DNA of 64,000 nucleotides from Shimazuella kribbensis DSM 45090 (GCF_000428065.1 NZ_ATZF01000003.1:1-64000), one strand, 5' to 3'; counted from the first letter of the stretch, positions 44,693 through 54,959 are shown. Notes: generated from the letters alone by a model not told the origin. Numbers and translations: made by a program.

Positions 44693-45262
44693 ATGGTTAT
44701 GTCTCATTTCGCAAATCAAAAAATATTACCTGCCGCTAAAAATGTAAAACAATTGGAAAAGATGTTACTTTCGAATTATGAATATGTTGTATTATTGGAT
44801 ACCCATATTGGCCAGCTGCAAAGTTTGGTATCGCTAGCCACGAAACACAAGAAAAAAGTATTGTTACACGCTGACATGATTCAAGGTTTACGAAGCGACG
44901 AACACGCTGCCCAATTCTTATGTCAAACCATAAAACCAGCAGGCCTGATTTCCACAAGAACTCCTGTTGTAAAAGAAGCCAAGAAAAAATCACTTATTGC
45001 AATCCAGCGTCTATTTCTGCTAGATTCCCATGCACTAGAAACAAGTTATCGTTTACTGGACACTTTTAAACCAGACTACATTGAAGTATTACCGGGGATC
45101 ATGCCTCATGTCATTCATGAAGTTGCTATCAAAACAAACATTCCGCTTTTAGCAGGTGGATTAATTCGTACAAGAGAAGAAGTCAAATTGGCTCTTGATG
45201 CTGGGGCTATTGCGGTTACGACTTCTGATCCCGATATTTGGGATACAACTTTAAAAAAATAG
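44693..45262 (+). CDS. glpP: GlpP, glycerol-3-phosphate-responsive antiterminator
   Basis: 189 aa, full length. Blocks such as VVLLDTHIGQL, ADMIQGL, KPDYIEVLPGIMPHVI and PLLAGGLI match GlpP. It binds leader RNAs and, with glycerol-3-phosphate, prevents termination before glpFK and glpD. SD AAGGAG. Confidence 0.92.
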   Translation: MVMSHFANQKILPAAKNVKQLEKMLLSNYEYVVLLDTHIGQLQSLVSLATKHKKKVLLHADMIQGLRSDEHAAQFLCQTIKPAGLISTRTPVVKEAKKKSLIAIQRLFLLDSHALETSYRLLDTFKPDYIEVLPGIMPHVIHEVAIKTNIPLLAGGLIRTREEVKLALDAGAIAVTTSDPDIWDTTLKK

Positions 45263-45297
45263 TTGATTTGTGTCTATAAATAGGATATTATTCTAAT

Positions 45298-45311
45298 TGT
45301 AAACGTTTACA
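45298..45311. promoter_or_regulatory. cre site upstream of glpF
   Basis: TGTAAACGTTTACA, a perfect palindrome and perfect cre core, between glpP and the glpF leader. Indicates CcpA catabolite repression of glycerol use. Confidence 0.88.
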
Positions 45312-45339
45312 TGCTATTCATTTAAAAGTTAATCCATGT

Positions 45340-45400
45340 GATGAGACGAGGAGAATCACAAAAATGCCCTTTCTAAGGGGGGTAATTTTTGTGATTTTTT
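45340..45400 (+). promoter_or_regulatory. GlpP-dependent leader terminator of glpFK
   Basis: GATGAGACGAGGAGA (45340-45354) is followed by the stem AATCACAAAAAT/ATTTTTGTGATT and a T-run (45354-45400). A similar GATGAGGAGA element precedes glpD. GlpP with glycerol-3-phosphate would allow readthrough. Confidence 0.85.
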
Positions 45401-45459
45401 ATTGTCTCCTTTTTCTCTCATCCGCTGCTATCATCTTTATAATTGAAGGAGGACAATGT

Positions 45460-46170
45460 ATGTCCATTTTTATGGCAGAGCTTATCGGAACGATGGTGTT
45501 AATCATACTTGGTGGTGGGGTTGTTGCTGGTGTCGTACTTAACAAATCCAAAGCCAATGGTGCAGGTTGGGTAGTCATCACTTTTGGTTGGGGATTTGCG
45601 GTCATGATTGCTGCTTACATGGTAGGACACATTAGTGGGGCTTACCTCAATCCTGCCCTGACCATTGGTTTTGCAGTAGCTGGAAAATTAGCTTGGGCAC
45701 AAGTTCCATCCATGATATTAGCCCAAATGATTGGTGCATTTTTAGGTGCTGTAGTAGTTTGGCTTCATTATCTTCCTCACTGGAAAGAAACAGAAGATCA
45801 GGAAGCAAAACTTGCAGTATTCTCCACAGGACCTGCTATTCGTAGTACTTTTGGCAACTTACTTAGTGAAATTATTGGTACCGCTTTCCTTGTATTTGTC
45901 CTATTGGCTTTTGGAGCAAAGGGTCTTGTATTTGCAGATGGATTAAAAACACTCGTTGTAGCATTTTTAATCGTAGCAATCGGGATGTCTTTAGGTGGGA
46001 CAACTGGTTACGCCATCAACCCTGCTAGGGATTTAGGTCCTCGTATTGCACACGCAATCTTGCCAATAGCAGGAAAAGGATCTTCTGATTGGAAATATGC
46101 TTGGATACCTGTTATTGGTCCAATTATTGGTGCTGTTATCGCTGCTTTGTTATACATGGGATTGTTTTAA
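45460..46170 (+). CDS. glpF: Glycerol uptake facilitator
   Basis: 236 aa from ATG 45460 (SD GGAGGA); upstream codons of the frame are in the leader terminator. Six membrane segments with the two aquaporin boxes, NPALTIG and NPARDLGPR; the Asp after the second NPA-type box marks glycerol facilitators. Confidence 0.93.
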   Translation: MSIFMAELIGTMVLIILGGGVVAGVVLNKSKANGAGWVVITFGWGFAVMIAAYMVGHISGAYLNPALTIGFAVAGKLAWAQVPSMILAQMIGAFLGAVVVWLHYLPHWKETEDQEAKLAVFSTGPAIRSTFGNLLSEIIGTAFLVFVLLAFGAKGLVFADGLKTLVVAFLIVAIGMSLGGTTGYAINPARDLGPRIAHAILPIAGKGSSDWKYAWIPVIGPIIGAVIAALLYMGLF

Positions 46171-46180
46171 ATAACCATAA

Positions 46181-47704
<1,524 letters not shown>

Positions 47705-47724
47705 AAAGTTAATTATGACCGTCA

Positions 47725-47789
47725 GATGAGGAGAAGGCCGCATATCCCAACACTGTATACAGTGGTTGGGCTTGTGGTCTTCTTTTTTT
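47725..47789 (+). promoter_or_regulatory. GlpP-dependent leader terminator of glpD
   Basis: GATGAGGAGA (47725-47734) leads into a long stem, GAAGGCCGCATATCCCAAC with its partner GTTGGGCTTGTGGTCTTC, ending in TTTTTTT. The first strand shares the GlpP recognition-like sequence with the glpF leader. Confidence 0.85.
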
Positions 47790-47805
47790 ACAGGGAGGAA
47801 TTTAA

Positions 47806-49434
47806 ATGAATCGGACTACGCCACTTAGCAAAGTAACCGAAACCGAATTAGATGTATTGATTATTGGTGGTGGGATCACCGGAGCAGGAATTGCACTGGA
47901 CGCACAAAGCAGAGGCCTTCAAGCTGCTGTGGTAGAGATGCAGGATTTTGCTGCAGGTACTTCTAGTCGATCTACCAAATTAGTCCATGGTGGTTTGCGC
48001 TACTTGAAACAACTCGAAGTTGGCATCGTGGCTGAAGTAGGCAAAGAAAGAGCCATTGTATATGAAAATGCACCCCATGTCACCACACCGGAGTGGATGC
48101 TTTTACCCATCGTAAAAGGTGGGACTTTTGGAAAACTCGCTACTTCCTTTGGTATTCGGTTGTATGATTATTTAGCAGGTGTGAAGAAAACCGAAAGACG
48201 AAAAATGCTTAACCGAGAAGAAACATTAAACAAAGAACCTTTATTGAAAAAAGAAGGACTAAAAGGTTCTGGCTACTATGTAGAATACCGTACAGATGAT
48301 GCCCGACTAACCATCGAAGTATTAAAAAAAGCAATCGAATATGGAGCACTTGCTTTTAATTATACAAAAGTAGTAGATTTCATTTATAAAAATGGAAAAA
48401 TCAAGGGCGCTGTCATCGAGGATGTACTAACCAAAGAAAAACGAAACGTATTCGCCAAACAAATCGTTAATGCAGCCGGCCCTTGGGTAGATGAGTTACG
48501 AGAAAAGGATGGTTCCAAAAAAGGAAAAACCCTTCACTGGACAAAAGGGATTCATTTGGTTATCGATCAATCCAAGTTTCCATTGCAACAATCCATCTAT
48601 TTTGATACACCTGATAAACGTATGGTTTTTGCTATACCACGAGATGGTAAAACATATATCGGTACAACGGACACGGACTACCATGCAGATCTGATCCATC
48701 CAAGAACAACTCGGGAAGACCAACAATACTTGGTCGCCGCAGCTAATCACATGTTCCCTTCCCTGCAACTAACAGAAGATGATATTGAATCCAGTTGGGC
48801 AGGCGTACGTCCGCTCATTCATGAAGAAGGAAAAGCCCCATCTGAAATATCAAGACATGATGAGATATTTCATGCCGAGTCTGGACTCATCACCATTGCT
48901 GGTGGTAAATTGACAGGATACCGAAAAATGGCTGAGCGTGTTGTAGACATCGCAGCTCAAAATATTTCTGATAAACCATTGAGTCCTAGTAAAACGAAGA
49001 ACATCACCTTGTCTGGAGGGAATGTTGGCGGATCAAAAAATCTCCTTTCTTATTTGGAACGAAAGGAAAAACAAGGTATCTCCTTAGGATTAACCGAAAT
49101 CGAAGCCGAGAAACTTGTAAAACTGTATGGCAGCAATATAGATGAAGTGTTCCAGATTATAAGCCATCGCCAACAAGAAGCAGTAGATGCCAATCTACCC
49201 CCTGCTGTCTTCGCATCACTGGTTTACAGTTTAGAAAAAGAGATGGTTATCAATCCAGTAGATTTCTTTGCTCGTCGTACAGGTGCGATGTTCTTCCACA
49301 TTGATTGGGTAAAACAATGGAAGAAACCTGTATTGGAATACATGCGCAATTATTTTGGCTGGAACGAAGAACAAGCAGGTCACTTTAAGCAACTCTTAGA
49401 GGAAGAAATCATGTATGCCACTACTGCTGTATAA
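47806..49434 (+). CDS. glpD: Aerobic glycerol-3-phosphate dehydrogenase
   Basis: 542 aa. FAD motif IIGGGITGAGIALDAQSRG, then GTSSRSTKLVHGGLRYL and IPRDGKTYIGTTDT, all typical of GlpD. Membrane-associated; passes electrons to menaquinone. SD GGGAGGAA. Confidence 0.95.
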   Translation: MNRTTPLSKVTETELDVLIIGGGITGAGIALDAQSRGLQAAVVEMQDFAAGTSSRSTKLVHGGLRYLKQLEVGIVAEVGKERAIVYENAPHVTTPEWMLLPIVKGGTFGKLATSFGIRLYDYLAGVKKTERRKMLNREETLNKEPLLKKEGLKGSGYYVEYRTDDARLTIEVLKKAIEYGALAFNYTKVVDFIYKNGKIKGAVIEDVLTKEKRNVFAKQIVNAAGPWVDELREKDGSKKGKTLHWTKGIHLVIDQSKFPLQQSIYFDTPDKRMVFAIPRDGKTYIGTTDTDYHADLIHPRTTREDQQYLVAAANHMFPSLQLTEDDIESSWAGVRPLIHEEGKAPSEISRHDEIFHAESGLITIAGGKLTGYRKMAERVVDIAAQNISDKPLSPSKTKNITLSGGNVGGSKNLLSYLERKEKQGISLGLTEIEAEKLVKLYGSNIDEVFQIISHRQQEAVDANLPPAVFASLVYSLEKEMVINPVDFFARRTGAMFFHIDWVKQWKKPVLEYMRNYFGWNEEQAGHFKQLLEEEIMYATTAV

Positions 49435-49445
49435 GGAACCAAACC

Positions 49446-49476
49446 CTTCATTCAACATGGTAATGAAGGGTTTTTG
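49446..49476 (+). terminator. glpD terminator
   Basis: AAACCCTTCATT/AATGAAGGGTTT stem followed by T-run. Confidence 0.9.
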
Positions 49477-49492
49477 TTTTACCACCACACGA

Positions 49493-49711
49493 TTACATAT
49501 CTTCAAATGGATAATTGAACATTACTTTCTTTCTGAACTTTTCACTGAACAATAACAAGAAAAGCACCCTCAAAAAAATAGGAGTTACGATACAAAAACA
49601 ATAGTATTCTTGAAATAAATAATATAAAGAGACGTCCTTTTGGAGCTGTTTACCCACAAAGAACATTCTATCATTGACTGTGGTAAAGCCTTTACCCCTT
49701 AGACTGATCAC
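49493..49711 (-). CDS. Possible small membrane protein
   Basis: 72 codons from GTG 49711. One hydrophobic stretch (residues about 30-56, YYCFCIVTPIFLRVLFLLLF) and a basic tail. The SD (AGAGG) is about 12 bases away, too far. The coding status is doubtful; it fills an otherwise empty 330-bp stretch between glpD and the TPR gene. Confidence 0.3.
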   Translation of the reverse strand: MISLRGKGFTTVNDRMFFVGKQLQKDVSLYYLFQEYYCFCIVTPIFLRVLFLLLFSEKFRKKVMFNYPFEDM

Positions 49712-49767
49712 ATCACATAGTTTCCTCTCGTTTACACAGCTAAAATTCGCAAAAAGGATGGTAACAA

Positions 49768-50286
49768 ATGAAGCAAAATCTATTAACTCAAGCAGTTCAA
49801 CTACGTGAAGAAGGACGAGCCAAACAAGATCTATCTATATTAGCTCGAGCTCGCCAAATGCTTTTGGTTCTTGCCACTTCGTATCCAAATGATCCAGAGA
49901 TCCAGTTTCAAACCGGCGTGGCTCATGATAACTCAGGCTTAGGAAAGGAAGCCGTCCCTTACTATGTCAAAGCAATCGAGCTTGGGCTTAGTGGACCAGA
50001 TTTAGAAAGATGCTTACTTGGACTTGGCAGTACCTATCGTTATTTAGGATACTATCAAAAATCAGTAGAAATATTACAACATGGTGTAAGAGAATTCCCA
50101 GACAATCGAGCCCTCCAAGCTCATCTTTCTCTAGCACTTTATAATACTGAACAATACAAAGAAGCAGTAGAACTTCTTATGACCAATTTGCTTGAAACTA
50201 CTTCTGACGAGAAACTGCAATACTTTAAACATGGACTTCTCTACTATGCACAACATTTGGATGAAACATGGGATGATAAAACCTAA
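49768..50286 (+). CDS. Tetratricopeptide repeat protein
   Basis: 172 aa with about three TPR units (residues about 40-72, 75-108, 110-140), for example ALYNTEQYKEAVELLM. No enzymatic domain or signal peptide. Probably a protein-protein interaction module; SD AAAAGGATGG. Confidence 0.82.
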   Translation: MKQNLLTQAVQLREEGRAKQDLSILARARQMLLVLATSYPNDPEIQFQTGVAHDNSGLGKEAVPYYVKAIELGLSGPDLERCLLGLGSTYRYLGYYQKSVEILQHGVREFPDNRALQAHLSLALYNTEQYKEAVELLMTNLLETTSDEKLQYFKHGLLYYAQHLDETWDDKT

Positions 50287-50452
50287 TATATCGGTTTAAG
50301 CTTCTATCTATATAAAACCTCTCAAGATTTGATATCTAGATAACAATAAAGAGTGCCATCTATGATTAATGGGTTCTACTTTGACGCGATAAAACACGTC
50401 ATGTTCCTCCCTAACAATCGCAAAGTAATTATTCAACAATAATTACATAAGA

Positions 50453-50487
50453 AAACGCTATTGATAGCAAGATCAACAGCGTTTTTA
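50453..50487 (-). terminator. Terminator of the DUF4279 gene
   Basis: AAAACGCT/AGCGTTTT with inner TTGAT/ATCAA pairing. Confidence 0.8.
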
Positions 50488-50489
50488 TT

Positions 50490-50903
50490 TTAACTAAATA
50501 TATATAAATCAAAATGAATCTCCGCTTGAATCAAACTAGCAAAATCTATAATGTCTTTCTGTAGATACATTGCGGGTGATTCGTTATTTTCTACTTGAAT
50601 TACGACCATGAAAAGGAACGCTAAACCATATTTCTCCTTGAGGTGCTTTAATTGTTCCGTTTTCCATTCAAGCAATTTAAGAATAATACGTAACTGGTTA
50701 TTTATATCGTATGATTCTTGATATCCAGTGCTTAAAGTCCAATCAGTCTCTTTTCTACATCTGATTTTGGTTGATATAAGATTGGGATTATTAGATCTTT
50801 CGATAACATCTCCCTTTTTAAAAGTTTCTGTGGGCTCAATACCAAGAACATTGGTAACTACCTCCAAAGGAAATTCATCACCAACTGCACTAAAATAAGC
50901 CAT
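50490..50903 (-). CDS. DUF4279 domain protein
   Basis: 137 aa. AYFSAVGDEFPLEVVTNVLG followed by KGDVIERSNN and TDWTLSTGYQES is the DUF4279 pattern. Often found in accessory regions, sometimes as immunity-like proteins; function not established. Confidence 0.78.
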   Translation of the reverse strand: MAYFSAVGDEFPLEVVTNVLGIEPTETFKKGDVIERSNNPNLISTKIRCRKETDWTLSTGYQESYDINNQLRIILKLLEWKTEQLKHLKEKYGLAFLFMVVIQVENNESPAMYLQKDIIDFASLIQAEIHFDLYIFS

Positions 50904-50957
50904 TACTTTTGTTTTATCTAGAATGATTCTTCCTCCATCGTAAGTAAATTATATCTT

Positions 50958-51557
50958 TCATAGAAAACGTTCTCTTAGTTCATCAAATTGCTTTGTCACT
51001 TCTTCGATAGATGAATTGTTTTCTATTTTAAAATCAGACATAAGCAAATCAGGCCAAATTTCCGTTTCATGGCTAAAAGATTTTGGATTAAAGTCATCGT
51101 TTTCTTTTTTCATCCGCTCCAAACGTACAATGTAATCACTCTCCATTTTTATAACTGGTATCTCATTTTCGAAAGCAAAAAGCCTCTCATTCGGAAGCCT
51201 CAAATCGGAAATAACAAAGAGCGCAGGCTTTTCTTTATTTAATCTGCCTATCAAATATTTAATCCAAATGTTCTCATCAATCTCTCTGCATTTTTGCCCA
51301 AATTGTTGATACAAAGTTCATGGTTTGTTGCTATCTAGCGGTATGCCAGAATAGTGATGTACGTATTTCTTAAGTGCATCACCAAAGGCATAACAGGTAA
51401 ATCCATAGTATTTATAAACATACTCTGCAATCGTATCTTTGCCGCTTCGCATTTTTCCCATAAGCGCTATACCTTTTAATGATGTGTTTAACCTATCTAC
51501 ATCCTCATAATTACATAAGATTTCATCTACTATATTTCTGTAATCCACAAAGGTCAC
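50958..51557 (-). pseudogene. Deoxynucleotide monophosphate kinase-like gene with in-frame stop
   Basis: Two consecutive frames (51318-51557 and 50958-51314) are in the same reading frame, separated by one TGA at 51318-51320. The P-loop is in ALMGKMRSGKDT; the second part starts YQQFGQKCREIDENIW and has FVISDLRLPNE. The context SNKP-stop-TLYQQFGQ suggests an Arg CGA became TGA, since related phage kinases have a PRxxYQxxGQ-like block. Typical of phage-encoded dNMP kinases. Likely a single-nonsense pseudogene; a sequencing error cannot be excluded. Confidence 0.72.
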
Positions 51558-51582
51558 CCTTTTTCAATCTACACATGAAAAA

Positions 51583-51602
51583 AACCTGTAATTAAACAGG
51601 TT
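51583..51602 (-). terminator. Terminator directly after the 13-codon ORF
   Basis: AACCTGT/ACAGGTT stem with a six-base loop and an eight-T run on the minus strand; it begins with the base after the TAG stop region of the mini-ORF. Confidence 0.85.
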
Positions 51603-51644
51603 CTAATCAACTCCAATGGTATCTTCGGGACCTCTACTTCGCAT
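51603..51644 (-). CDS. 13-residue peptide gene after the RRNPP regulator (candidate signal)
   Basis: Encodes MRSRGPEDTIGVD. The SD AGGAGGT is six bases before the ATG, better than that of most genes here. It lies 17 bp after the stop of the TPR regulator and just before a terminator, so it is transcribed with the regulator. RRNPP regulators are usually paired with a short peptide gene directly downstream. There is no secretion signal, so export would need another route. Being a peptide gene is inference from position, SD and terminator. Confidence 0.6.
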   Translation of the reverse strand: MRSRGPEDTIGVD

Positions 51645-51661
51645 CTTGACACCTCCTAGCC

Positions 51662-53014
51662 TCATCGATGGGTATCTTCCCATTCCATCATACTAACTTG
51701 AAGGTCAAATGTCTTTTCTAAATAATATTGGTGAGATTCCATATTGTTTATTTTTTTATAACAATAACACAGACTAACAATATTTTCATATTGCTTTTTA
51801 ACCAGTTTATGTTTGATCGCTAGATTAAGTGCCCCTTTAAATGAAGGTATTGCGTCTTGAAACAAACCCTGTTCTCGGTAACAGGTACCTTGTGCTACCA
51901 ACGTATCTAATATTGTCAACTCATCTTTACGTTGTTCTGCGATTCCAACAGCTTCTTCTATAATTTTTTGCGATTCTTTATATCGCTTCATTTTTATATA
52001 AAGGAAACCAAGATTTTTCAGTGCATAAACGATGTTTTGTTTTTTGACCTTTTCCCTGATACTTAATGCTTTTAAGTAATATTGAACTGCTTCATCAATA
52101 TTTCCATTTTCAAGTATAGACCCAGTCGTAGACCAAAGTAATGCTAACTTGTCATAGTTTCCATTTTGCCTTGCAATTTTTGCTCCTGCTTGTGCGAACT
52201 CAAGTGCTTTTTGATAATGCTTCACTTTATTAAGCACTGTTGCAAAATTAATATGGATTTGCAAAAATGTTTCCAAACGTAGTATAGCCAAAATATTAGT
52301 AGCGTTTGAATTAGATATCCTCTTCCAAAGTGATTCCAGTGTTTGCAATGCTCTTTCATCTTCATTTAAACGCTCTAAATACATCGCTTTATTTACCAGA
52401 AGATAAAACATAGTAGCTTGACGTTTACCAGTTTCATTATAAGCTTTTATGCCTAACTCCGTGCAATTTAACGCTTCGTTCAAGTTACCTAAATAATAAA
52501 AGATTCTACCTAATTCGTTTAAAGTAGCTGCTCTCAAGTTATCACTATCATGTTCTAAAGTTTTAACAAGTAATTGAAGTACTTCATTGTAATGCCACTG
52601 CGCTTTATACAACATCTTTTCCCAGCTAGTTGTTCTCTTCACAAAATAGCAGCGACCAAGCAAAAAATGATAAAGAGGTGAGAGTCTACTATCTTTATTT
52701 AAAAAACTAAGCTCATGGAGTCTTTTCATAGAGTTATCAAGGTCAGCAGATAAAACTTCATCTAATGATGAGAGCTCTGTTTCTAACTCCTTCTCTTCTT
52801 TCTCTGCCATACTCAGAATCCCAAAAAGTTCACTACCCAATCCTATTTTTTCCGCATAATATCGAATCTTTTCTTCAGCTACATTAGGTAAACCTCGCTC
52901 AATATTTCCAACAGTAGAAGCAGATATAAATTCATCAGAAATACTATCCATACTCTCTCCAAGTTCTTTCCTGCGCTCTTTCAGTTTTACTCCTAACAGT
53001 TTTCTATTCATCAA
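51662..53014 (-). CDS. XRE-TPR transcriptional regulator (RRNPP-like)
   Basis: 450 aa. An N-terminal helix-turn-helix (KLKERRKELGESMDSISDEFISASTVGNIERG in two pieces, residues about 8-40) is followed by about nine TPR-like repeats (residues about 110-440), e.g. YLGNLNEALNCTELGIKAY. This is the architecture of PlcR/NprR/AimR-type regulators that bind short peptides. It is divergent from a small-gene cluster at 53192-53807, its most obvious target. Confidence 0.85.
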   Translation of the reverse strand: MMNRKLLGVKLKERRKELGESMDSISDEFISASTVGNIERGLPNVAEEKIRYYAEKIGLGSELFGILSMAEKEEKELETELSSLDEVLSADLDNSMKRLHELSFLNKDSRLSPLYHFLLGRCYFVKRTTSWEKMLYKAQWHYNEVLQLLVKTLEHDSDNLRAATLNELGRIFYYLGNLNEALNCTELGIKAYNETGKRQATMFYLLVNKAMYLERLNEDERALQTLESLWKRISNSNATNILAILRLETFLQIHINFATVLNKVKHYQKALEFAQAGAKIARQNGNYDKLALLWSTTGSILENGNIDEAVQYYLKALSIREKVKKQNIVYALKNLGFLYIKMKRYKESQKIIEEAVGIAEQRKDELTILDTLVAQGTCYREQGLFQDAIPSFKGALNLAIKHKLVKKQYENIVSLCYCYKKINNMESHQYYLEKTFDLQVSMMEWEDTHR

Positions 53015-53191
53015 ACACTGCTCCCGTAATATAAAGATAATTTTATATTACGTATTCATGAAAAATCCTCTTTCACCTGCAAATTCAGAAGATTTCATTA
53101 CGAATTATAAGAAAAATATAAATATTGAAATATTTCATTTTAAATCCTATAATTTTACTAACGACCTAATCAAATATAAGGAGTGTTTTCT

Positions 53192-53356
53192 ATGTTAAAA
53201 CTACCAGGACTACCTCTATCAGATTTAAACGTTTCTTCATTAGAGCTGGAAATAGAACCCATCAAAGGTTTTGAGATCGGTTTTATCCATCTCAAAAACG
53301 TCACTGTCTTCCGAACTCCATCAGGTATAATTTTAATATATGGCAATGAAAATTAA
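53192..53356 (+). CDS. 54-aa protein, unknown, divergent from the TPR regulator
   Basis: SD AAGGAG precedes the ATG. Begins MLKLPGLPLSDLNVSSLELE and ends IILIYGNEN. Not a typical secreted pro-peptide, because the N-terminus is not basic-hydrophobic. It overlaps the next gene by 17 bp, suggesting translational coupling. Confidence 0.62.
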   Translation: MLKLPGLPLSDLNVSSLELEIEPIKGFEIGFIHLKNVTVFRTPSGIILIYGNEN

Positions 53357-53633
53357 AAATATCATTTACCATACCATCAACACTAATCCAGAAATAGAGC
53401 TCTCGAAATTTTTACATGATGAAACTATCAGCAGATATAAATTACTGATATTTTTTCAAAAGCTGGAAGCATTAACAGAAGTGAACCTCACTCCCTATAA
53501 GAAATTCGTAAGAACGTGTACAGACGAAAAACTATTTAATCTCTACGCTTATTTGGGATATTACATCATGCAAGCAGAGATAGACAGAGCTAAAAACCAC
53601 ATAGAATCTTTATTTAAAAAAGACACCATTTGA
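53340..53633 (+). CDS. 97-aa protein, unknown
   Basis: Starts ATG GCA ATG AAA inside the end of the preceding gene. Helical, charged, with no recognised domain. Its stop TGA is followed directly by the ATG of a possible third small gene. Confidence 0.6.
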   Translation: MAMKIKNIIYHTINTNPEIELSKFLHDETISRYKLLIFFQKLEALTEVNLTPYKKFVRTCTDEKLFNLYAYLGYYIMQAEIDRAKNHIESLFKKDTI

Positions 53634-53807
53634 ATGTATGCCTGCCATATCGAGTTAAGGTCTATATTTGGATTAAAAACAGAAAATTTAGTTAATTTAT
53701 CCCTAGTAGGAACTCTCCAAAAGAAAAAATTAGTTGAATACAAAGGATCAATGTTTGTATTGAAATATCTATTCTGGAACTTTGACATCATCCATCTGAC
53801 AAATTAA
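53634..53807 (+). CDS. Possible 57-aa third gene of the small cluster
   Basis: ATG directly after the stop of the 97-aa gene. Begins MYACHIELRSIFGLKTENLV and ends FDIIHLTN, with a natural-looking composition. No independent SD, so expression would depend on coupling. It could also be the tail of a longer broken gene. Confidence 0.38.
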   Translation: MYACHIELRSIFGLKTENLVNLSLVGTLQKKKLVEYKGSMFVLKYLFWNFDIIHLTN

Positions 53808-53839
53808 AACAGAAAATCGTCATCAGATAACTATAAAAT

Positions 53840-53905
53840 GAGCGGTGGTTTCCCCGTATCACATGCGATTAGCACGGATACTGAGAAACCACCTAGGAAC
53901 GCTCA
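53840..53905 (-). terminator. Terminator of the 68-aa GC-rich cassette
   Basis: Nested stems GAGCG/CGCTC, GGTGGTTTC/GAAACCACC and GTATC/GATAC; the stop codon is within the outer stem. GCGTTC follows the stop, as in the two cassettes near gpr. Confidence 0.7.
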
Positions 53906-54109
53906 GAACATGCGGATGAAGTCACTCAAAAGGCCGCGGACGACATAGACCATGACGATCCAGATGAATGAGACCATTGACAGACTCGGGTCACTCGTGT
54001 GGAGGACCTGCTCGGCAATATTCTCAGCAAACTGCCACAGCAACCACAGCAGAGCGAGGCCGACAGCGATGCGGAGAACAGCGATGAACTTGTCCATGAT
54101 CTTACCCAT
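53903..54109 (-). CDS. GC-rich small membrane protein, 68 aa
   Basis: ATG 54109 has CTGGAG six bases upstream; the frame is open 23 codons further but those lie over the promoter. Two membrane segments (residues about 8-28 and 42-62), separated by ENIAEQVLHTSDPS. GC-rich codons stand out from the AT-rich flanks. Function unknown; could be a holin-like or toxin-like protein. Confidence 0.65.
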   Translation of the reverse strand: MGKIMDKFIAVLRIAVGLALLWLLWQFAENIAEQVLHTSDPSLSMVSFIWIVMVYVVRGLLSDFIRMF

Positions 54110-54149
54110 GTTCAACTCCAGCGTTCGAACGGAAATACCGAATACTTTT

Positions 54150-54178
54150 ATTTTAGATTGAATTTTCTCTTTTGTCAT
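54150..54178 (-). promoter_or_regulatory. sigma-A-like promoter of the 68-aa cassette
   Basis: Minus-strand ATGACA (54178-54173) and TAAAAT (54155-54150) with 17-bp spacing, 41 bp before the start codon. Confidence 0.55.
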
Positions 54179-54227
54179 CTAATTATTTAGGTTAAGAAAC
54201 TAATCTTTTGTCTTAGAGGTCAAATAT

Positions 54228-54269
54228 AAAAAGAAACCAAGCTCTTTAAAGATAGCTCGGTTTCTTTTT
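54228..54269 (-). terminator. Terminator of the isochorismatase-like gene
   Basis: AAAAAGAAACC/GGTTTCTTTTT with inner AGCT pairing. Confidence 0.85.
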
Positions 54270-54276
54270 ATATAAA

Positions 54277-54819
54277 CTAATCACGATAATTATCGTGGAT
54301 CGGATCAAACAAATCCTCATCACTAGGTCGAACAACAGAAAAATTGTCTATATTGTAGTGGCCATGCAACGTTTCATTATGATGTTTGATGATGGTTTCC
54401 GCTGGTATGGCGTTAGAGTCCGTGGTGGAATGTCCATCTGCTACTAAAGTGACATCAAAATGTTGGACGGTTGCTGTGCGAACTGTTGTATCCACACAAT
54501 GTTCCGTTTTACATCCCATCATAACGATATGTCTCACTTCACGATCCGTTAAGTAAGCCAATAGAGGAGTTTTATAAAATGCATTGGTAGCTGTTTTATC
54601 AAATACTTTGGCGATTTGCGGAACTGTTATGTCGGAATGAATTTCAAATCCTGCGCCTTTCCCTTCACCCACATCCGTATCTCTTATAAAAATAATATCC
54701 GCTTCGGCTTGTAATGCTTTTTGAATAACCTTATTTACATTTTCCAAAAGCTTCTCTTTTTGAAAGACTGTTTCAACTAATGCCTGCTGTGCGTCAATGA
54801 TTAGTAGTGCTTGCTTCAA
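54277..54819 (-). CDS. Isochorismatase-family cysteine hydrolase
   Basis: 180 aa. Catalytic Asp9 (LLIIDAQQ), a Lys in FDKTATNAF, and the nucleophile Cys in MMGCKTEHCVDTTVR. The family hydrolyses small amides or vinyl ethers; the substrate is unknown. Single gene with its own terminator. Confidence 0.88.
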   Translation of the reverse strand: MKQALLIIDAQQALVETVFQKEKLLENVNKVIQKALQAEADIIFIRDTDVGEGKGAGFEIHSDITVPQIAKVFDKTATNAFYKTPLLAYLTDREVRHIVMMGCKTEHCVDTTVRTATVQHFDVTLVADGHSTTDSNAIPAETIIKHHNETLHGHYNIDNFSVVRPSDEDLFDPIHDNYRD

Positions 54820-54959
54820 TAGAAAAACTCCTTTGTAATAAGATCACGATGAAATCCCTTTCATTGTAGCAGATTGCAACTTTCAATCATACGGCACTTT
54901 TTCGTTAAAAGCCTAAACAAATTCTAGCAAAATCTATTTCAATATTCCCCTTGATGTAA

